DNA from: Tropicibacter sp. Alg240-R139
Lineage (GTDB): Bacteria > Pseudomonadota > Alphaproteobacteria > Rhodobacterales > Rhodobacteraceae
Length of the DNA: 64,000 nucleotides
Assembly (NCBI RefSeq): GCF_900537075.1
Contig: NZ_UNRA01000002.1
Span: 186,001-250,000, forward strand
Reading direction: 5' to 3'
Shown: piece by piece, positions 1-7,302 of the stretch
Layout: each line of letters begins with the position of its first letter
Position numbering within the stretch: position 1 is the stretch's first letter
Program-made: the position numbers and the translations under genes
The notes under the pieces: model-generated
Told to the model about the DNA's origin: nothing
What the model saw: only the letters and a program-made list of their open reading frames with translations
Databases searched by the model: none

Positions 1-401
1 TTACCGGCAAAGGCAACAACGTCGACATGGTGTTTGAACACCCAGGTGAGACGACGTTCCCGGTGTCGACCTTTGTTGTGAAAAAAGGCGGCATGGTTGT
101 GATTTGTGCCGGTACAACTGGCTACAACCTGACGTTTGACGTTCGTTATGTCTGGATGCACCAGAAGCGCATCCAGGGCTCGCACTTTGCGCACCTCAAG
201 CAGGCTGCTGCTGCGAACCAGCTGATGATCGAACGTCGTTTGGACCCGTGTATGTCTGAAGTGTTTGCATGGAGCGATCTGCCCGAAGCGCACATGAAAA
301 TGCTGCGCAACGAGCACAAGCCCGGCAACATGTCGGTGCTGGTTCAGGCCCCCAAGACCGGCTTGCGCACTCTGGACGAGGTTCTGGACGCAGGCAATTA
401 A
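1..401 (+). CDS. ccr: Crotonyl-CoA carboxylase/reductase, C-terminal part (5' end outside window)
   Basis: This is the last ~133 residues of an MDR-superfamily (zinc-alcohol-dehydrogenase-like) enzyme; the reading frame is open from base 3 and ends in TAA at 399-401. The C-terminal run with FEHPGE, FPVSTFVVKKGGMVV, CAGTTGYNL and RIQGSHFAHL is characteristic of crotonyl-CoA carboxylase/reductase. The family catalyses NADPH-dependent reductive carboxylation of crotonyl-CoA to ethylmalonyl-CoA, the defining step of the ethylmalonyl-CoA pathway for acetyl-CoA assimilation in many alphaproteobacteria. It acts in the cytoplasm. The N-terminal substrate domain and start are off the window, so integrity cannot be judged. 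A strong hairpin terminator follows 32 bp after the stop, so ccr does not read into the quorum-sensing locus by design. Confidence 0.9.
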   Translation, partial: TGKGNNVDMVFEHPGETTFPVSTFVVKKGGMVVICAGTTGYNLTFDVRYVWMHQKRIQGSHFAHLKQAAAANQLMIERRLDPCMSEVFAWSDLPEAHMKMLRNEHKPGNMSVLVQAPKTGLRTLDEVLDAGN

Positions 402-432
402 CCTTACCTGTAGAATCAAGCTGACAAACTGG

Positions 433-467
433 CCCGCGAATCACCACTGTGGTTCGCGGGTTTCTTT
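433..467 (+). terminator. Rho-independent terminator of ccr
   Basis: Arms CCCGCGAA (433-440) and TTCGCGGG (453-460) pair perfectly. The stem extends inward by four pairs (441-444 with 449-452, one of them a wobble) around a CACT loop, and a T-rich tract TTTCTTT follows at 461-467. It sits 32 bp after the ccr stop. Confidence 0.85.
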
Positions 468-580
468 GTGCTTGGGGGCGTCTTTTTCTGTTTCAGTAGG
501 TTAAGAATTCTGACCTCGCTGTTTATGGGGAGTAGAAAGAAGTGAATTTCCTAACGCAAATCGCACATGCTATAGTTGTG

Positions 581-596
581 TTAACCTTTCGTTAAC
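581..596. promoter_or_regulatory. CtrA-type binding site upstream of the luxR unit
   Basis: The 16-mer TTAACCTTTCGTTAAC fits the CtrA consensus TTAA-N7-TTAAC exactly, and the flanking bases make two GTTAAC hexamers (580-585, 591-596). It lies 18 bp upstream of the ATG at 615. A TATAGT hexamer at 571-576 could be a -10 element; if so, the site would overlap the start point. Alternatively the site acts as the -35 region of a promoter starting near 615. CtrA binding is inferred from the motif only. Confidence 0.6.
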
Positions 597-614
597 TGTT
601 TCGGAGAGACTCTG

Positions 615-833
615 ATGGCGCACAATGACTGGATTTTGGACGTTCTGGCGGATCTCAAGACTTTCGCTTCCGCGAACGGGTTGGGGAAGTTGGCCGAACA
701 GCTGGATGACACCACGCTGGTCGCCGCCGCCGAAATTGCGTCCCAGAAGGAAGAGGCACGCACGCGCGCGAATGGGGAACAGGGCCAATTTGGATCAAGT
801 GCTGGAGGCGTTGGACGCTACCAGCGGGCTTGA
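615..833 (+). CDS. Small conserved-looking protein (72 aa) overlapping the luxR start
   Basis: The ORF encodes 72 residues beginning MAHNDWILDVLADLK. ATG at 615 is preceded by a good ribosome binding site (GGAGA, 603-607). The first ~45 residues look like an amphipathic helical protein with DWILDVLADL, LAEQLDDT and LVAAAEIA blocks, while the tail is Gly/Ser-rich. I recall similar small ORFs directly before luxR in other roseobacters, but have not verified this. It overlaps the luxR start by 62 bp in another frame, so translation of the two may be coupled. No known domain or function is recognised. The first half is more convincing as protein than the last 25 residues, and a frameshift relative to relatives cannot be excluded. 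Confidence 0.6.
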   Translation: MAHNDWILDVLADLKTFASANGLGKLAEQLDDTTLVAAAEIASQKEEARTRANGEQGQFGSSAGGVGRYQRA

Positions 834-1491
834 GGATTTACAGGCGATATCAGAAGCATTGAGAGATGCCTTGGGTGTCCGCCATATCGTCTATCATTGG
901 GTAGACAGTGCCGGGGACCAATATGGGTGCGGAACGTATTCTGACGCATGGGTCCAACGCTATGTCGAGCAGAACTACCATCGCATCGACCCCGTCATTC
1001 TAGGGTGCTTTCAGCGATTTCACCCCGTGGACTGGAAGCGGATGGACTGGTCTGGCAAGGCCGCCAAGGCGATGCTTGCAGATGCTCTGGATCATGACGT
1101 GGGAAATCAAGGGTATTCGATTCCCATTCGTGGGCCAAACGGCCAATTTGCCCTGTTTACGGCCAATCACGATTGCAACGATGAAGAGTGGGAGGCATTC
1201 ACCGAGGCCTATGGCCGGGATCTGTTGCTGATTGCTCATTACTTCAATCGCAAGGCATTGGATTTTGAAACAGACAGGCAGCCGGAACCGACCCGGTCTC
1301 TGTCCCCGCGTGAGGTGGACGCGATGACGTTGCTGGCCATGGGGTACAACCGGGCCCAGGTGGCACACAGCCTGTCAATTTCGGAGCATACCTTGCGGGT
1401 CTACATCGAAAGCGCGCGGTTCAAGCTTGGGGCACTCAACACAACCCACGCGATAGCAACCGCCATGAGTCGAGGGTTAATCTTGGTTTAA
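772..1491 (+). CDS. luxR: LuxR-family acyl-homoserine-lactone-responsive transcriptional regulator
   Basis: 239 aa. Residues ~15-165 form the autoinducer-binding domain and ~175-239 the LuxR helix-turn-helix. The four residues that contact the AHL in TraR (W57, Y61, D70, W85) are all present at the same spacing as W60, Y64, D73 and W88. The DNA-binding part begins LSPREVDAM and has the conserved E, L and G of the family. It should bind an N-acyl-homoserine lactone in the cytoplasm and control genes with lux-box operators. The open frame extends upstream to 625, but that part reads as a shadow of the small ORF at 615-833. ATG at 772 gives the usual family length; an SD-like AAGGAAGAGG lies at 748-757, a rather long spacing. 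luxI follows in the same orientation after 84 bp, so they form a cognate pair. Confidence 0.93.
   Translation: MGNRANLDQVLEALDATSGLEDLQAISEALRDALGVRHIVYHWVDSAGDQYGCGTYSDAWVQRYVEQNYHRIDPVILGCFQRFHPVDWKRMDWSGKAAKAMLADALDHDVGNQGYSIPIRGPNGQFALFTANHDCNDEEWEAFTEAYGRDLLLIAHYFNRKALDFETDRQPEPTRSLSPREVDAMTLLAMGYNRAQVAHSLSISEHTLRVYIESARFKLGALNTTHAIATAMSRGLILV
1477..1491. promoter_or_regulatory. Second CtrA-type TTAA-N7-TTAA site, before luxI
   Basis: TTAATCTTGGTTTAA has the TTAA-N7-TTAA spacing. It lies over the last codons of luxR, 84 bp before the luxI ATG, where a -35 element of a luxI promoter could be. A further half-site TTAACCAT is at 1519-1526. Being inside coding sequence lowers confidence. 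Confidence 0.4.
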
Positions 1492-1530
1492 GCCTTCGTT
1501 CGTCGTCCTGACCAGATATTAACCATTGCT

Positions 1531-1550
1531 CTGTACTCCCTTTGTTCCAG
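1531..1550. promoter_or_regulatory. Possible lux-box-like imperfect dyad before luxI
   Basis: CTGTACTCCCTTTGTTCCAG is 20 bp long with CTG.A at one end and T.CAG at the other, the usual length and edge bases of LuxR operators. The centre is not symmetric, so this is only a weak candidate for autoregulation of luxI. Confidence 0.25.
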
Positions 1551-1575
1551 CGACGGACGAAAAGGGGACCAGCAG

Positions 1576-2214
1576 ATGTTGCGATATATTTATGCGGATG
1601 AATTGAATCGTTTTCCCGAACTTGCCAAATCAATGTTCCGGGATCGGGCTGACCAGTTTAAAACTCGCCTTGGCTGGGAAGTGACAGTCGATGAAGACGG
1701 TGAAGAGCGCGATCAGTATGACGATCTCAACCCTCTCTATGTCATCTGGGAAGAGGCTGACGGCCGTCACGGGGGATCCATGCGGTTCCTGCCCACCACC
1801 GGGCCCGTGATGGTGAACGAGGTGTTTGGTCATCTGACGGGAGGAGCCCCGATTTGCAGCCCACTGATCTGGGAATGCACCCGGTTCTGTCTGGCGCGGG
1901 ATGCCAGCCCGAATGTGGCCGCAGCATTGATGTTGGGCGGTGGTGAAATCATGACGGGGTTCGGCGTTCGCCATTTTGCAGGCGTGTTCGACGCTCGTAT
2001 GGTGCGAATCTACAAGGCGATTGGGTCCTCCCCTGAGGTTCTGGGGGCCGAGGGCACCGGTCGAGACCGAATCTCGGTTGGTTTATGGGAGTTTACGCCC
2101 GAGGCCCGTGAACGTGTCGCCAAGCGCGCAGGCATCTCGCCCGATTTGTCAAAGCTGTGGTTCACTTCGGCATTCGGCAAAGCAAGGGCATCGCGTTTCG
2201 CCAAGGCAGGATAA
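1576..2214 (+). CDS. luxI: Acyl-homoserine-lactone synthase (LuxI family)
   Basis: 212 aa, normal for LuxI. It makes an N-acyl-homoserine lactone from S-adenosylmethionine and acyl-ACP in the cytoplasm. Invariant family residues are visible: R24 and F28 (FRDRADQF), W34 (RLGW), D46 and D49 (DQYDD), R70 (GGSMRFLP), and E100 and R103 (WECTRF). ATG at 1576 is preceded by an AGGGGA-like SD. The chain length of the product cannot be read from sequence. It is paired with the luxR gene just upstream. The intergenic stretch carries CtrA-type and possible lux-box motifs, so expression may depend on both cell-cycle/CtrA signalling and autoinduction. Confidence 0.95.
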   Translation: MLRYIYADELNRFPELAKSMFRDRADQFKTRLGWEVTVDEDGEERDQYDDLNPLYVIWEEADGRHGGSMRFLPTTGPVMVNEVFGHLTGGAPICSPLIWECTRFCLARDASPNVAAALMLGGGEIMTGFGVRHFAGVFDARMVRIYKAIGSSPEVLGAEGTGRDRISVGLWEFTPEARERVAKRAGISPDLSKLWFTSAFGKARASRFAKAG

Positions 2215-2276
2215 TTTTCCACAAACTGCGCGTCGGGCATCTGGTGGTGTCCGAGGCGTCTCTATAGGGTCGCGAT

Positions 2277-3809
2277 ATGACCCAAGTACCTGTCGTTTTC
2301 TCCGAAGATCAGGCCGCCGCCTTTGATTCCGTAACCGAACTGTTGCGCAGCTCAGGTGTTGACTTGGAAGATGATGCGCTGTTGAAGTCTCCCGCCGGTG
2401 GTGAGGCAGGCGTTATGGCCGTGATCGGCAAGGCGGGATCAGGCAAAACGCTGCTCTTATCCGAGCTTTACAAGGCACTTGAGGCTACAGGTGTGCAAGT
2501 GGTTTCTGGCGATTACGACGGGCGCAAGCACCGCGATCGGCGTAGTCTGGCGATACTGGCGCCTACGAACAAGGCTGCCAGTGTCTTGCGTCTACGGGGT
2601 GTGCCCGCGACCACCATTCACCGCATCTTATACACCCCGGTCTATGACCCCGAATACGAGCGCATCGCCGAATGGTTGGCCGGAAATGGTGAAAAACCTG
2701 AGGTCGAAGGACTAACCGACGAGGCGCTGGCCCGTGCGGCCGCATTCTACGAACGGAACAAGTCTATTCCTGGCGCACTGGCCTCTGCCGGCTTGCGCGG
2801 GTCGGATTTCATCACTGGATGGAAACGGCGGGACGAGCCGCTGGACATCGGTTTTGTTGACGAGGCCTCGATGCTGGACGATCGGCAGTTTGAGGACCTA
2901 AAAGAGATTTTTCCGACCCTTTTGCTGTTTGGCGATCCGGCCCAGTTGGCCCCGGTTAATCAATCCGGCGCGATGGTGTTTGATGCTCTGCCTGAACCTC
3001 GCAAGCTCGAGCTGCAACGCATCCACCGGCAAGAGGCGGACAATCCGATTCTGGATTTGGCCCATGCTCTGGCCGATCCGCAATTGGAGTTTCACGATTT
3101 CGAGCGGATGATCGAAGACACCGCCAAAAGGGACGAGCGTGTGGTCTGGGGCCAACGGGTCGAGGTCGACCTGATGGCGCGCAGTCCGGTTCTGGTCTGG
3201 CGAAATGCGACCCGTATTCGCTTGATCAATGCGTTCCGCACGGTGCACGGGGCACCGGAAGAAGAACTTCTGGAAGGTGAACCTCTGATCTGCGACGGTC
3301 TTGAGTTGCCGCTCAAACACCGCAAGAAACGTCTGGACCTTGAGGCGCGTGGCCTGATCAAAGGCGCGCAGGTGATTTATTTGGGGCTCGGGCGAAAACC
3401 TGGGTTCTCTCGATTGCACGTGATGGGTGCCGAAGACCCACAGGTCAGCGCCGCCTCGATAGTGAAGATCGAAAAGCCGGACGAAGAGGAGCCGTTCATC
3501 CCTTTTGCAGCGCGGATGGGGGCCACGTTCCTGCATGGAGCGGCTGTGACGATTCACAAGGCGCAAGGCTCGCAATGGGACACGGTGCAAGTCTTCGCGC
3601 CCGACATCTACGTTGCGGCGCGTATGGGGCGCGTAGAGGCTGGGCAGCCGCTATGGAAGCGGTTGGCCTATGTCGCGATTACGCGGGCACAAGAACGATT
3701 GATCTGGGTGGTGCGCAACCGTCTGGCCAAACCTACCTATCCGCTGCGGGTCGACGACTTACGTGCAAAACCCGCAGCAACCCTGACACTGGAGGCAGAG
3801 ACCACATGA
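2277..3809 (+). CDS. RecD-like superfamily 1 ATP-dependent DNA helicase
   Basis: 510 aa. Motif I (Walker A) GKAGSGKT is at residues 51-58, followed by the Walker-B-like DEASML, motif III GDPAQLAPV, motif IV RIHRQ, the UvrD-like C-terminal motif TIHKAQGSQW and VAITRAQ near the end. These belong to RecD/Pif1-like SF1B helicases. It is not RecD of RecBCD, being shorter and without recB/recC neighbours. It probably unwinds DNA 5'-3' during repair or recombination. It begins 62 bp after luxI with no clear SD (AGGG at 2266-2269), so it may be co-transcribed with luxI. Its stop overlaps the start of the next gene (ATGA). A link to quorum sensing is not implied by sequence. Confidence 0.9.
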   Translation: MTQVPVVFSEDQAAAFDSVTELLRSSGVDLEDDALLKSPAGGEAGVMAVIGKAGSGKTLLLSELYKALEATGVQVVSGDYDGRKHRDRRSLAILAPTNKAASVLRLRGVPATTIHRILYTPVYDPEYERIAEWLAGNGEKPEVEGLTDEALARAAAFYERNKSIPGALASAGLRGSDFITGWKRRDEPLDIGFVDEASMLDDRQFEDLKEIFPTLLLFGDPAQLAPVNQSGAMVFDALPEPRKLELQRIHRQEADNPILDLAHALADPQLEFHDFERMIEDTAKRDERVVWGQRVEVDLMARSPVLVWRNATRIRLINAFRTVHGAPEEELLEGEPLICDGLELPLKHRKKRLDLEARGLIKGAQVIYLGLGRKPGFSRLHVMGAEDPQVSAASIVKIEKPDEEEPFIPFAARMGATFLHGAAVTIHKAQGSQWDTVQVFAPDIYVAARMGRVEAGQPLWKRLAYVAITRAQERLIWVVRNRLAKPTYPLRVDDLRAKPAATLTLEAETT

Positions 3810-4534
3810 GTACGATCATTGTCACTGGCGCAAGTTCGGGCATCGGCCGGGCCACGGCAGAGCTTTTCCTTGCCAACGGGTGGACTGTCGGCCTGCTGGC
3901 TCGTCGAGGGAATGCGCTAGCAGAGGTCGCCGAGACCAATCAAAAAGCGGTCCCACTGGTCGCCGACGTAACCGACCCCAAAGCTGTGCAGGAATCGTTT
4001 GATACTTTCCTGCAAAAGACGGGTCGCTTGGACGTGCTGTTCAACAACGCAGGCGTATTCGCCCCCGGCGGTGCGATTGACGAGATTGCCCTGGATGATT
4101 GGTACCAGACCGTTAACGTGAATCTGAACGGGATGTTCTTAGCTGCGAGAGCAGCATTTGCGGCGATGCGCAAACAGGCCCCGCAAGGCGGACGGATCAT
4201 CAACAACGGCTCTATCGCGGCGCATGTGCCACGTCCTAACTCGGTGCACTACACCGCTACCAAACATGCGATCACGGGTCTGACACGCAGCTTATCGTTG
4301 GATGGCCGTGATCTGGGGATTGCCTGCGGTCAGATTGACATCGGCAATGCGCGAACACCGATGGTGCAGGGCTTGAACGACGCGGCGACCGCAGCTGGCC
4401 GCGACCCCGACCCGTCCATGGCGGTTGAAGACGCTGCGAAATCGGTCTTGCACATGGCCGAACTTCCGCTCGAAGCGAACGTGCAGTTCATGACAGTGAT
4501 GGCCACCACCATGCCCTATATCGGGCGCGGCTGA
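3806..4534 (+). CDS. SDR family oxidoreductase
   Basis: 242 aa classical short-chain dehydrogenase. The NAD(P)-binding TGASSGIG is at residues 7-14, NNAG follows beta-4, the catalytic pair is YTATK, and an upstream Ser lies in NNGSIAAH. The open frame runs further upstream, but ATG at 3806 has a GGAGG ribosome site (3791-3795) and overlaps the helicase stop by 4 bp, so it is the start. It should catalyse NAD(P)H-dependent reduction or oxidation of a carbonyl/alcohol; the substrate is unknown. It is the last gene of the luxI-side transcription unit, and its stop codon lies inside a strong hairpin shared with the convergent gene. Confidence 0.9.
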   Translation: MSTIIVTGASSGIGRATAELFLANGWTVGLLARRGNALAEVAETNQKAVPLVADVTDPKAVQESFDTFLQKTGRLDVLFNNAGVFAPGGAIDEIALDDWYQTVNVNLNGMFLAARAAFAAMRKQAPQGGRIINNGSIAAHVPRPNSVHYTATKHAITGLTRSLSLDGRDLGIACGQIDIGNARTPMVQGLNDAATAAGRDPDPSMAVEDAAKSVLHMAELPLEANVQFMTVMATTMPYIGRG

Positions 4535-4550
4535 GAACAGTCAGCCGCGC
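4525..4550. terminator. Hairpin between convergent genes (likely bidirectional terminator)
   Basis: GCGCGGCTGA (4525-4534) and TCAGCCGCGC (4541-4550) are a perfect 10-bp inverted repeat with loop GAACAG. It lies between the SDR and the converging TIGR02186 gene. There is no T tract on either side. Confidence 0.5.
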
Positions 4551-4556
4551 GCTGTG

Positions 4557-5318
4557 TTACCCGGCGCGGAAGATGCGGAACACGGCCGACGCGCCCCAAC
4601 CAGCCGCGATGGCAATGGCCAGCGACATCAGACCATACCAGACGGGTTGCTCGCGGGACATGTTGAACAGGAATCGCTCGAGGCCCACTTTTTCGACCGC
4701 AATCGAAGTTTCGTAGTCGCCCACGATTTCGCCGTTGCGGGTCAGAAAAATGCGGGTTGTATAGTCACCTTCAGTCAGGTCGGCAGGCATGTCGATCGAC
4801 GTCCGGAACAAGGTCTGCTGATCTAGAGCAACCTGGCCTTCCAGCGTCTGGTACAGCCCCTGGTTTTCCTTGATGCGGATGACGGCTTCAGTGAAGCTCT
4901 CGGCGTCTGTGATGTCCGACGGCGCCCCAACCGAGCGGATGGCGTTGTCGATGGTGATCTTCCGGCGCAAGTCTTCGGTGTTGCTGAGCACTTGGTCGAT
5001 CGGGCCGGTGGTGGCTACGGCATAGAAACTGGGTGCTGCGTCGACCTCGACCGCGTCGGTGTTTACCCAAATGCCGAACACATGTTCTTTGCGACGCACC
5101 ACAACAGGCTCGGACGGGCCGGCCACGGTGATCACCACTTCAAGCGGTGAGGATTGATCAATCGGAGATTCACGTTTGACAGCTCCAAAGATCAGGATTT
5201 CTGATCCGTCAAAGCTGGTGGTGATTGCGACGTTTTCTTTGCTCAGCCCCAGCACGACCTCTTCGGCGACAGCGAAAGAGGGCAGCAGAAACAGCAGGGT
5301 CAGAAGGATGCGGAGCAT
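4557..5318 (-). CDS. TIGR02186 family (Alph_Pro_TM) periplasmic/membrane protein
   Basis: 253 aa. An N-terminal signal peptide (residues 1-18, cleavage after FAVA) is followed by a ~200-residue beta-rich extracytoplasmic region. One C-terminal membrane helix (about 223-245) ends in a short basic tail, so the bulk faces the periplasm. This architecture and sequence match TIGR02186, an alphaproteobacterial family of unknown function. The ATG lies only 3 bp after the TSUP exporter stop, so the two are one operon. The constant pairing suggests an accessory role for sulfur-compound export, but that is inference from context. Confidence 0.9.
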   Translation of the reverse strand: MLRILLTLLFLLPSFAVAEEVVLGLSKENVAITTSFDGSEILIFGAVKRESPIDQSSPLEVVITVAGPSEPVVVRRKEHVFGIWVNTDAVEVDAAPSFYAVATTGPIDQVLSNTEDLRRKITIDNAIRSVGAPSDITDAESFTEAVIRIKENQGLYQTLEGQVALDQQTLFRTSIDMPADLTEGDYTTRIFLTRNGEIVGDYETSIAVEKVGLERFLFNMSREQPVWYGLMSLAIAIAAGWGASAVFRIFRAG

Positions 5319-5321
5319 GGT

Positions 5322-6245
5322 TTAGTGACCTCCGGCTGCGCCGAGCGAGTAGAGCTCGGTGGGTTGCAGGAGTAGATCCAGCGCCAGTTTGCCGCAGACC
5401 ACCAACACCATGAGGGCCAGCAGAACACGCAACTGTTCGGCCTTCATCTTGACGCCGATCCGGGTACCGATCTGGGCGCCGATCACACCGCCGACCAGCA
5501 GCAAAACCGCCAGCACAATGTCCACGGTATAGTTTGTGGTCGCGTGCAGCATGGTGGTGAACGCGGTCACAAAGATGATCTGAAACAGCGACGTACCCAC
5601 GACAACTTTGGTGGGCATGCCAAGCAGATAGATCATCGCAGGCACCATGATAAAACCACCGCCGACACCCATGATGGCCGACAGGATGCCAACAAACACA
5701 CCAACGATTAGCGGTGGAATGACCGAGATATAAAGGCCGGATGTGCGAAACCGCATTTTGATCGGCAGGGCATGAACCCATGTCCGCTGGCGACGCTTGG
5801 CAGGGGCACCACCATCTGCACGGCGCGCTTTGCGGATCGCGTTCAGACTTTCGACAAACATCAGGCTACCGATGATGCCAAGGAAGACAACGTAACAAAG
5901 CTTAACCAGCAGATCGACTTGGCCGAGGCTCTTTAGGTAGTTGAAGACCACCACACCAAGGGCGGCCCCTGTAAGGCCCCCGACCAGAAGCACCGTTCCC
6001 ATTTTTAGGTCCACGGTCTTTCGTCGGAAATGTGCAAGCACCCCGGAAAAGGACGAGGCAACGATTTGGTTGGCCTCTGTGGCAACCGCAACAGCAGGCG
6101 GAATACCGATAAAGAACAACAGTGGCGTCATCAGGAATCCACCTCCGACACCAAACATGCCGGACAGGATCCCGACCATGCCGCCAAGGCCTAACAAAAG
6201 AAAGGCATTAACGGACACTTCGGCTATGGGAAGGTAAATCTGCAT
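5322..6245 (-). CDS. Sulfite exporter TauE/SafE (TSUP) family permease
   Basis: 307 aa, hydrophobic, with two internally homologous halves. Each begins with the family motif: GVGGGFLMTPL near residues 32-42 and GVGGGFIMVPA near 193-203. About eight membrane helices are expected, with a basic cytoplasmic linker (~138-165) between halves. TSUP proteins export sulfite, sulfoacetate or related organosulfur anions or act as symporters; the substrate here is not determined. The gene is first of a two-gene operon with the TIGR02186 protein. ATG at 6245 is the only reasonable start. Confidence 0.93.
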   Translation of the reverse strand: MQIYLPIAEVSVNAFLLLGLGGMVGILSGMFGVGGGFLMTPLLFFIGIPPAVAVATEANQIVASSFSGVLAHFRRKTVDLKMGTVLLVGGLTGAALGVVVFNYLKSLGQVDLLVKLCYVVFLGIIGSLMFVESLNAIRKARRADGGAPAKRRQRTWVHALPIKMRFRTSGLYISVIPPLIVGVFVGILSAIMGVGGGFIMVPAMIYLLGMPTKVVVGTSLFQIIFVTAFTTMLHATTNYTVDIVLAVLLLVGGVIGAQIGTRIGVKMKAEQLRVLLALMVLVVCGKLALDLLLQPTELYSLGAAGGH

Positions 6246-6336
6246 GAATACTGTTAGACTGCGACACAGGGCGAAATCAACCGCCCATGCTGCCTTGCAG
6301 AAAACAGGACTGATTTGCCACAGCCAACTGGACCTA

Positions 6337-7302
6337 TCAGCGTTCCTTTACATAGGGCTCACCGCCAGCTCGCGGTGGAATGGCCTTGCCGACAAAGCCA
6401 GCCAGGATCACCACGGTCAGGATATAGGGCAGGGCGTCCATCACTTGGACGGGAATCACCACACCACCTAGGTCGATATTCTGGAACCTCAGCGCGACGG
6501 CCTGAAGCAGACCAAAGAGCAGACAGGCCCACATCGCCTGCCACGGACGCCACTTTGCAAAGATCAAGGCGGCCAATGCGATAAAGCCGCGACCCGCTGT
6601 CATGTCCTTGACGAAACCCGCCTGCAATGCAGTCGCCAGATAGGCCCCGGCAATTCCGCAGAGCACACCACAGATCGCCACCGCCGCATAACGCAAACCC
6701 ACTACCGAAACGCCTGCGGTATCCACGGCGGCCGGATTTTCACCCACGGCCCGCAGGCGCAGGCCAAAGCGGGTGCGATACAGGACCCACCAAGTGCCCG
6801 GTACGGCCAGGAACGCAATGTAAACCAGGATCGAATGCCCCGACAGCAACTCGGAATATACCGGGCCCAGAATCGGCACGCCACTCACGGCCTCGGCAAA
6901 AGGAAATTCGATTGGTTCGAACCGGCCCCCGGCAAAGAGGGACGGTGTACGCCCACCCTGTTTGAACCAGTCCTGAGCGATCAATACGGTCATGCCGGCG
7001 GCCAGAAAGTTGATCGCGACCCCGGAAATCAGCTGATTTCCTCGGAACGTGATCGAGGCCAAGCCATGCAACCCGCTCAGCACCAAAGACGAACCAATTC
7101 CTGCCAGCAGACCCAACCAGACAGAACCACTCACGGCTGCCACAGCGGCCGAAAAGAACGCGGCCATCAACATCTTGCCTTCAAGCCCGATGTCAAAGAT
7201 GCCCGCGCGTTCGGAATAAAGTCCCGCCAAACAGGCCAGCAGCAGTGGCGTGGCCAGGCGAACCGTCGAATCGAGAACTTGGATGATCGTCAGGAAATCC
7301 AT
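6337..7302 (-). CDS. ABC transporter permease, nucleoside/BMP type, second subunit
   Basis: 321 aa integral membrane permease of the branched-chain/ribose (BPD_transp_2) family, with IGLEGKMLMAAFF near the N-terminus and AVGENPAAVDTAGV in the middle. The arrangement matches YufQ/NupQ-type subunits of BMP-linked nucleoside importers. A GTG at 7305 is possible, but the ATG at 7302 overlaps the previous stop by one base (TGATG) and has an AAAGG site upstream, so I use it. It is the last gene of the four-gene transporter operon. With the first permease it forms the transmembrane channel. Confidence 0.93.
   Translation of the reverse strand: MDFLTIIQVLDSTVRLATPLLLACLAGLYSERAGIFDIGLEGKMLMAAFFSAAVAAVSGSVWLGLLAGIGSSLVLSGLHGLASITFRGNQLISGVAINFLAAGMTVLIAQDWFKQGGRTPSLFAGGRFEPIEFPFAEAVSGVPILGPVYSELLSGHSILVYIAFLAVPGTWWVLYRTRFGLRLRAVGENPAAVDTAGVSVVGLRYAAVAICGVLCGIAGAYLATALQAGFVKDMTAGRGFIALAALIFAKWRPWQAMWACLLFGLLQAVALRFQNIDLGGVVIPVQVMDALPYILTVVILAGFVGKAIPPRAGGEPYVKER

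Noticed and set aside
625-771. N-terminal extension of luxR to 625
   Set aside because: It is the shadow of the small ORF at 615-833; the translated extension is Trp/Pro/Arg-rich and unlike LuxR proteins.
2898-3590. 230-aa open frame antisense to the helicase
   Set aside because: Arg/His/Gln-rich composition typical of an antisense shadow in a high-GC gene; no recognisable domain.
6268-6285. GGGCG/CGCCC hairpin between the TSUP gene and the BMP permease
   Set aside because: Only five pairs, an 8-base loop and no T run; not convincing as a terminator.
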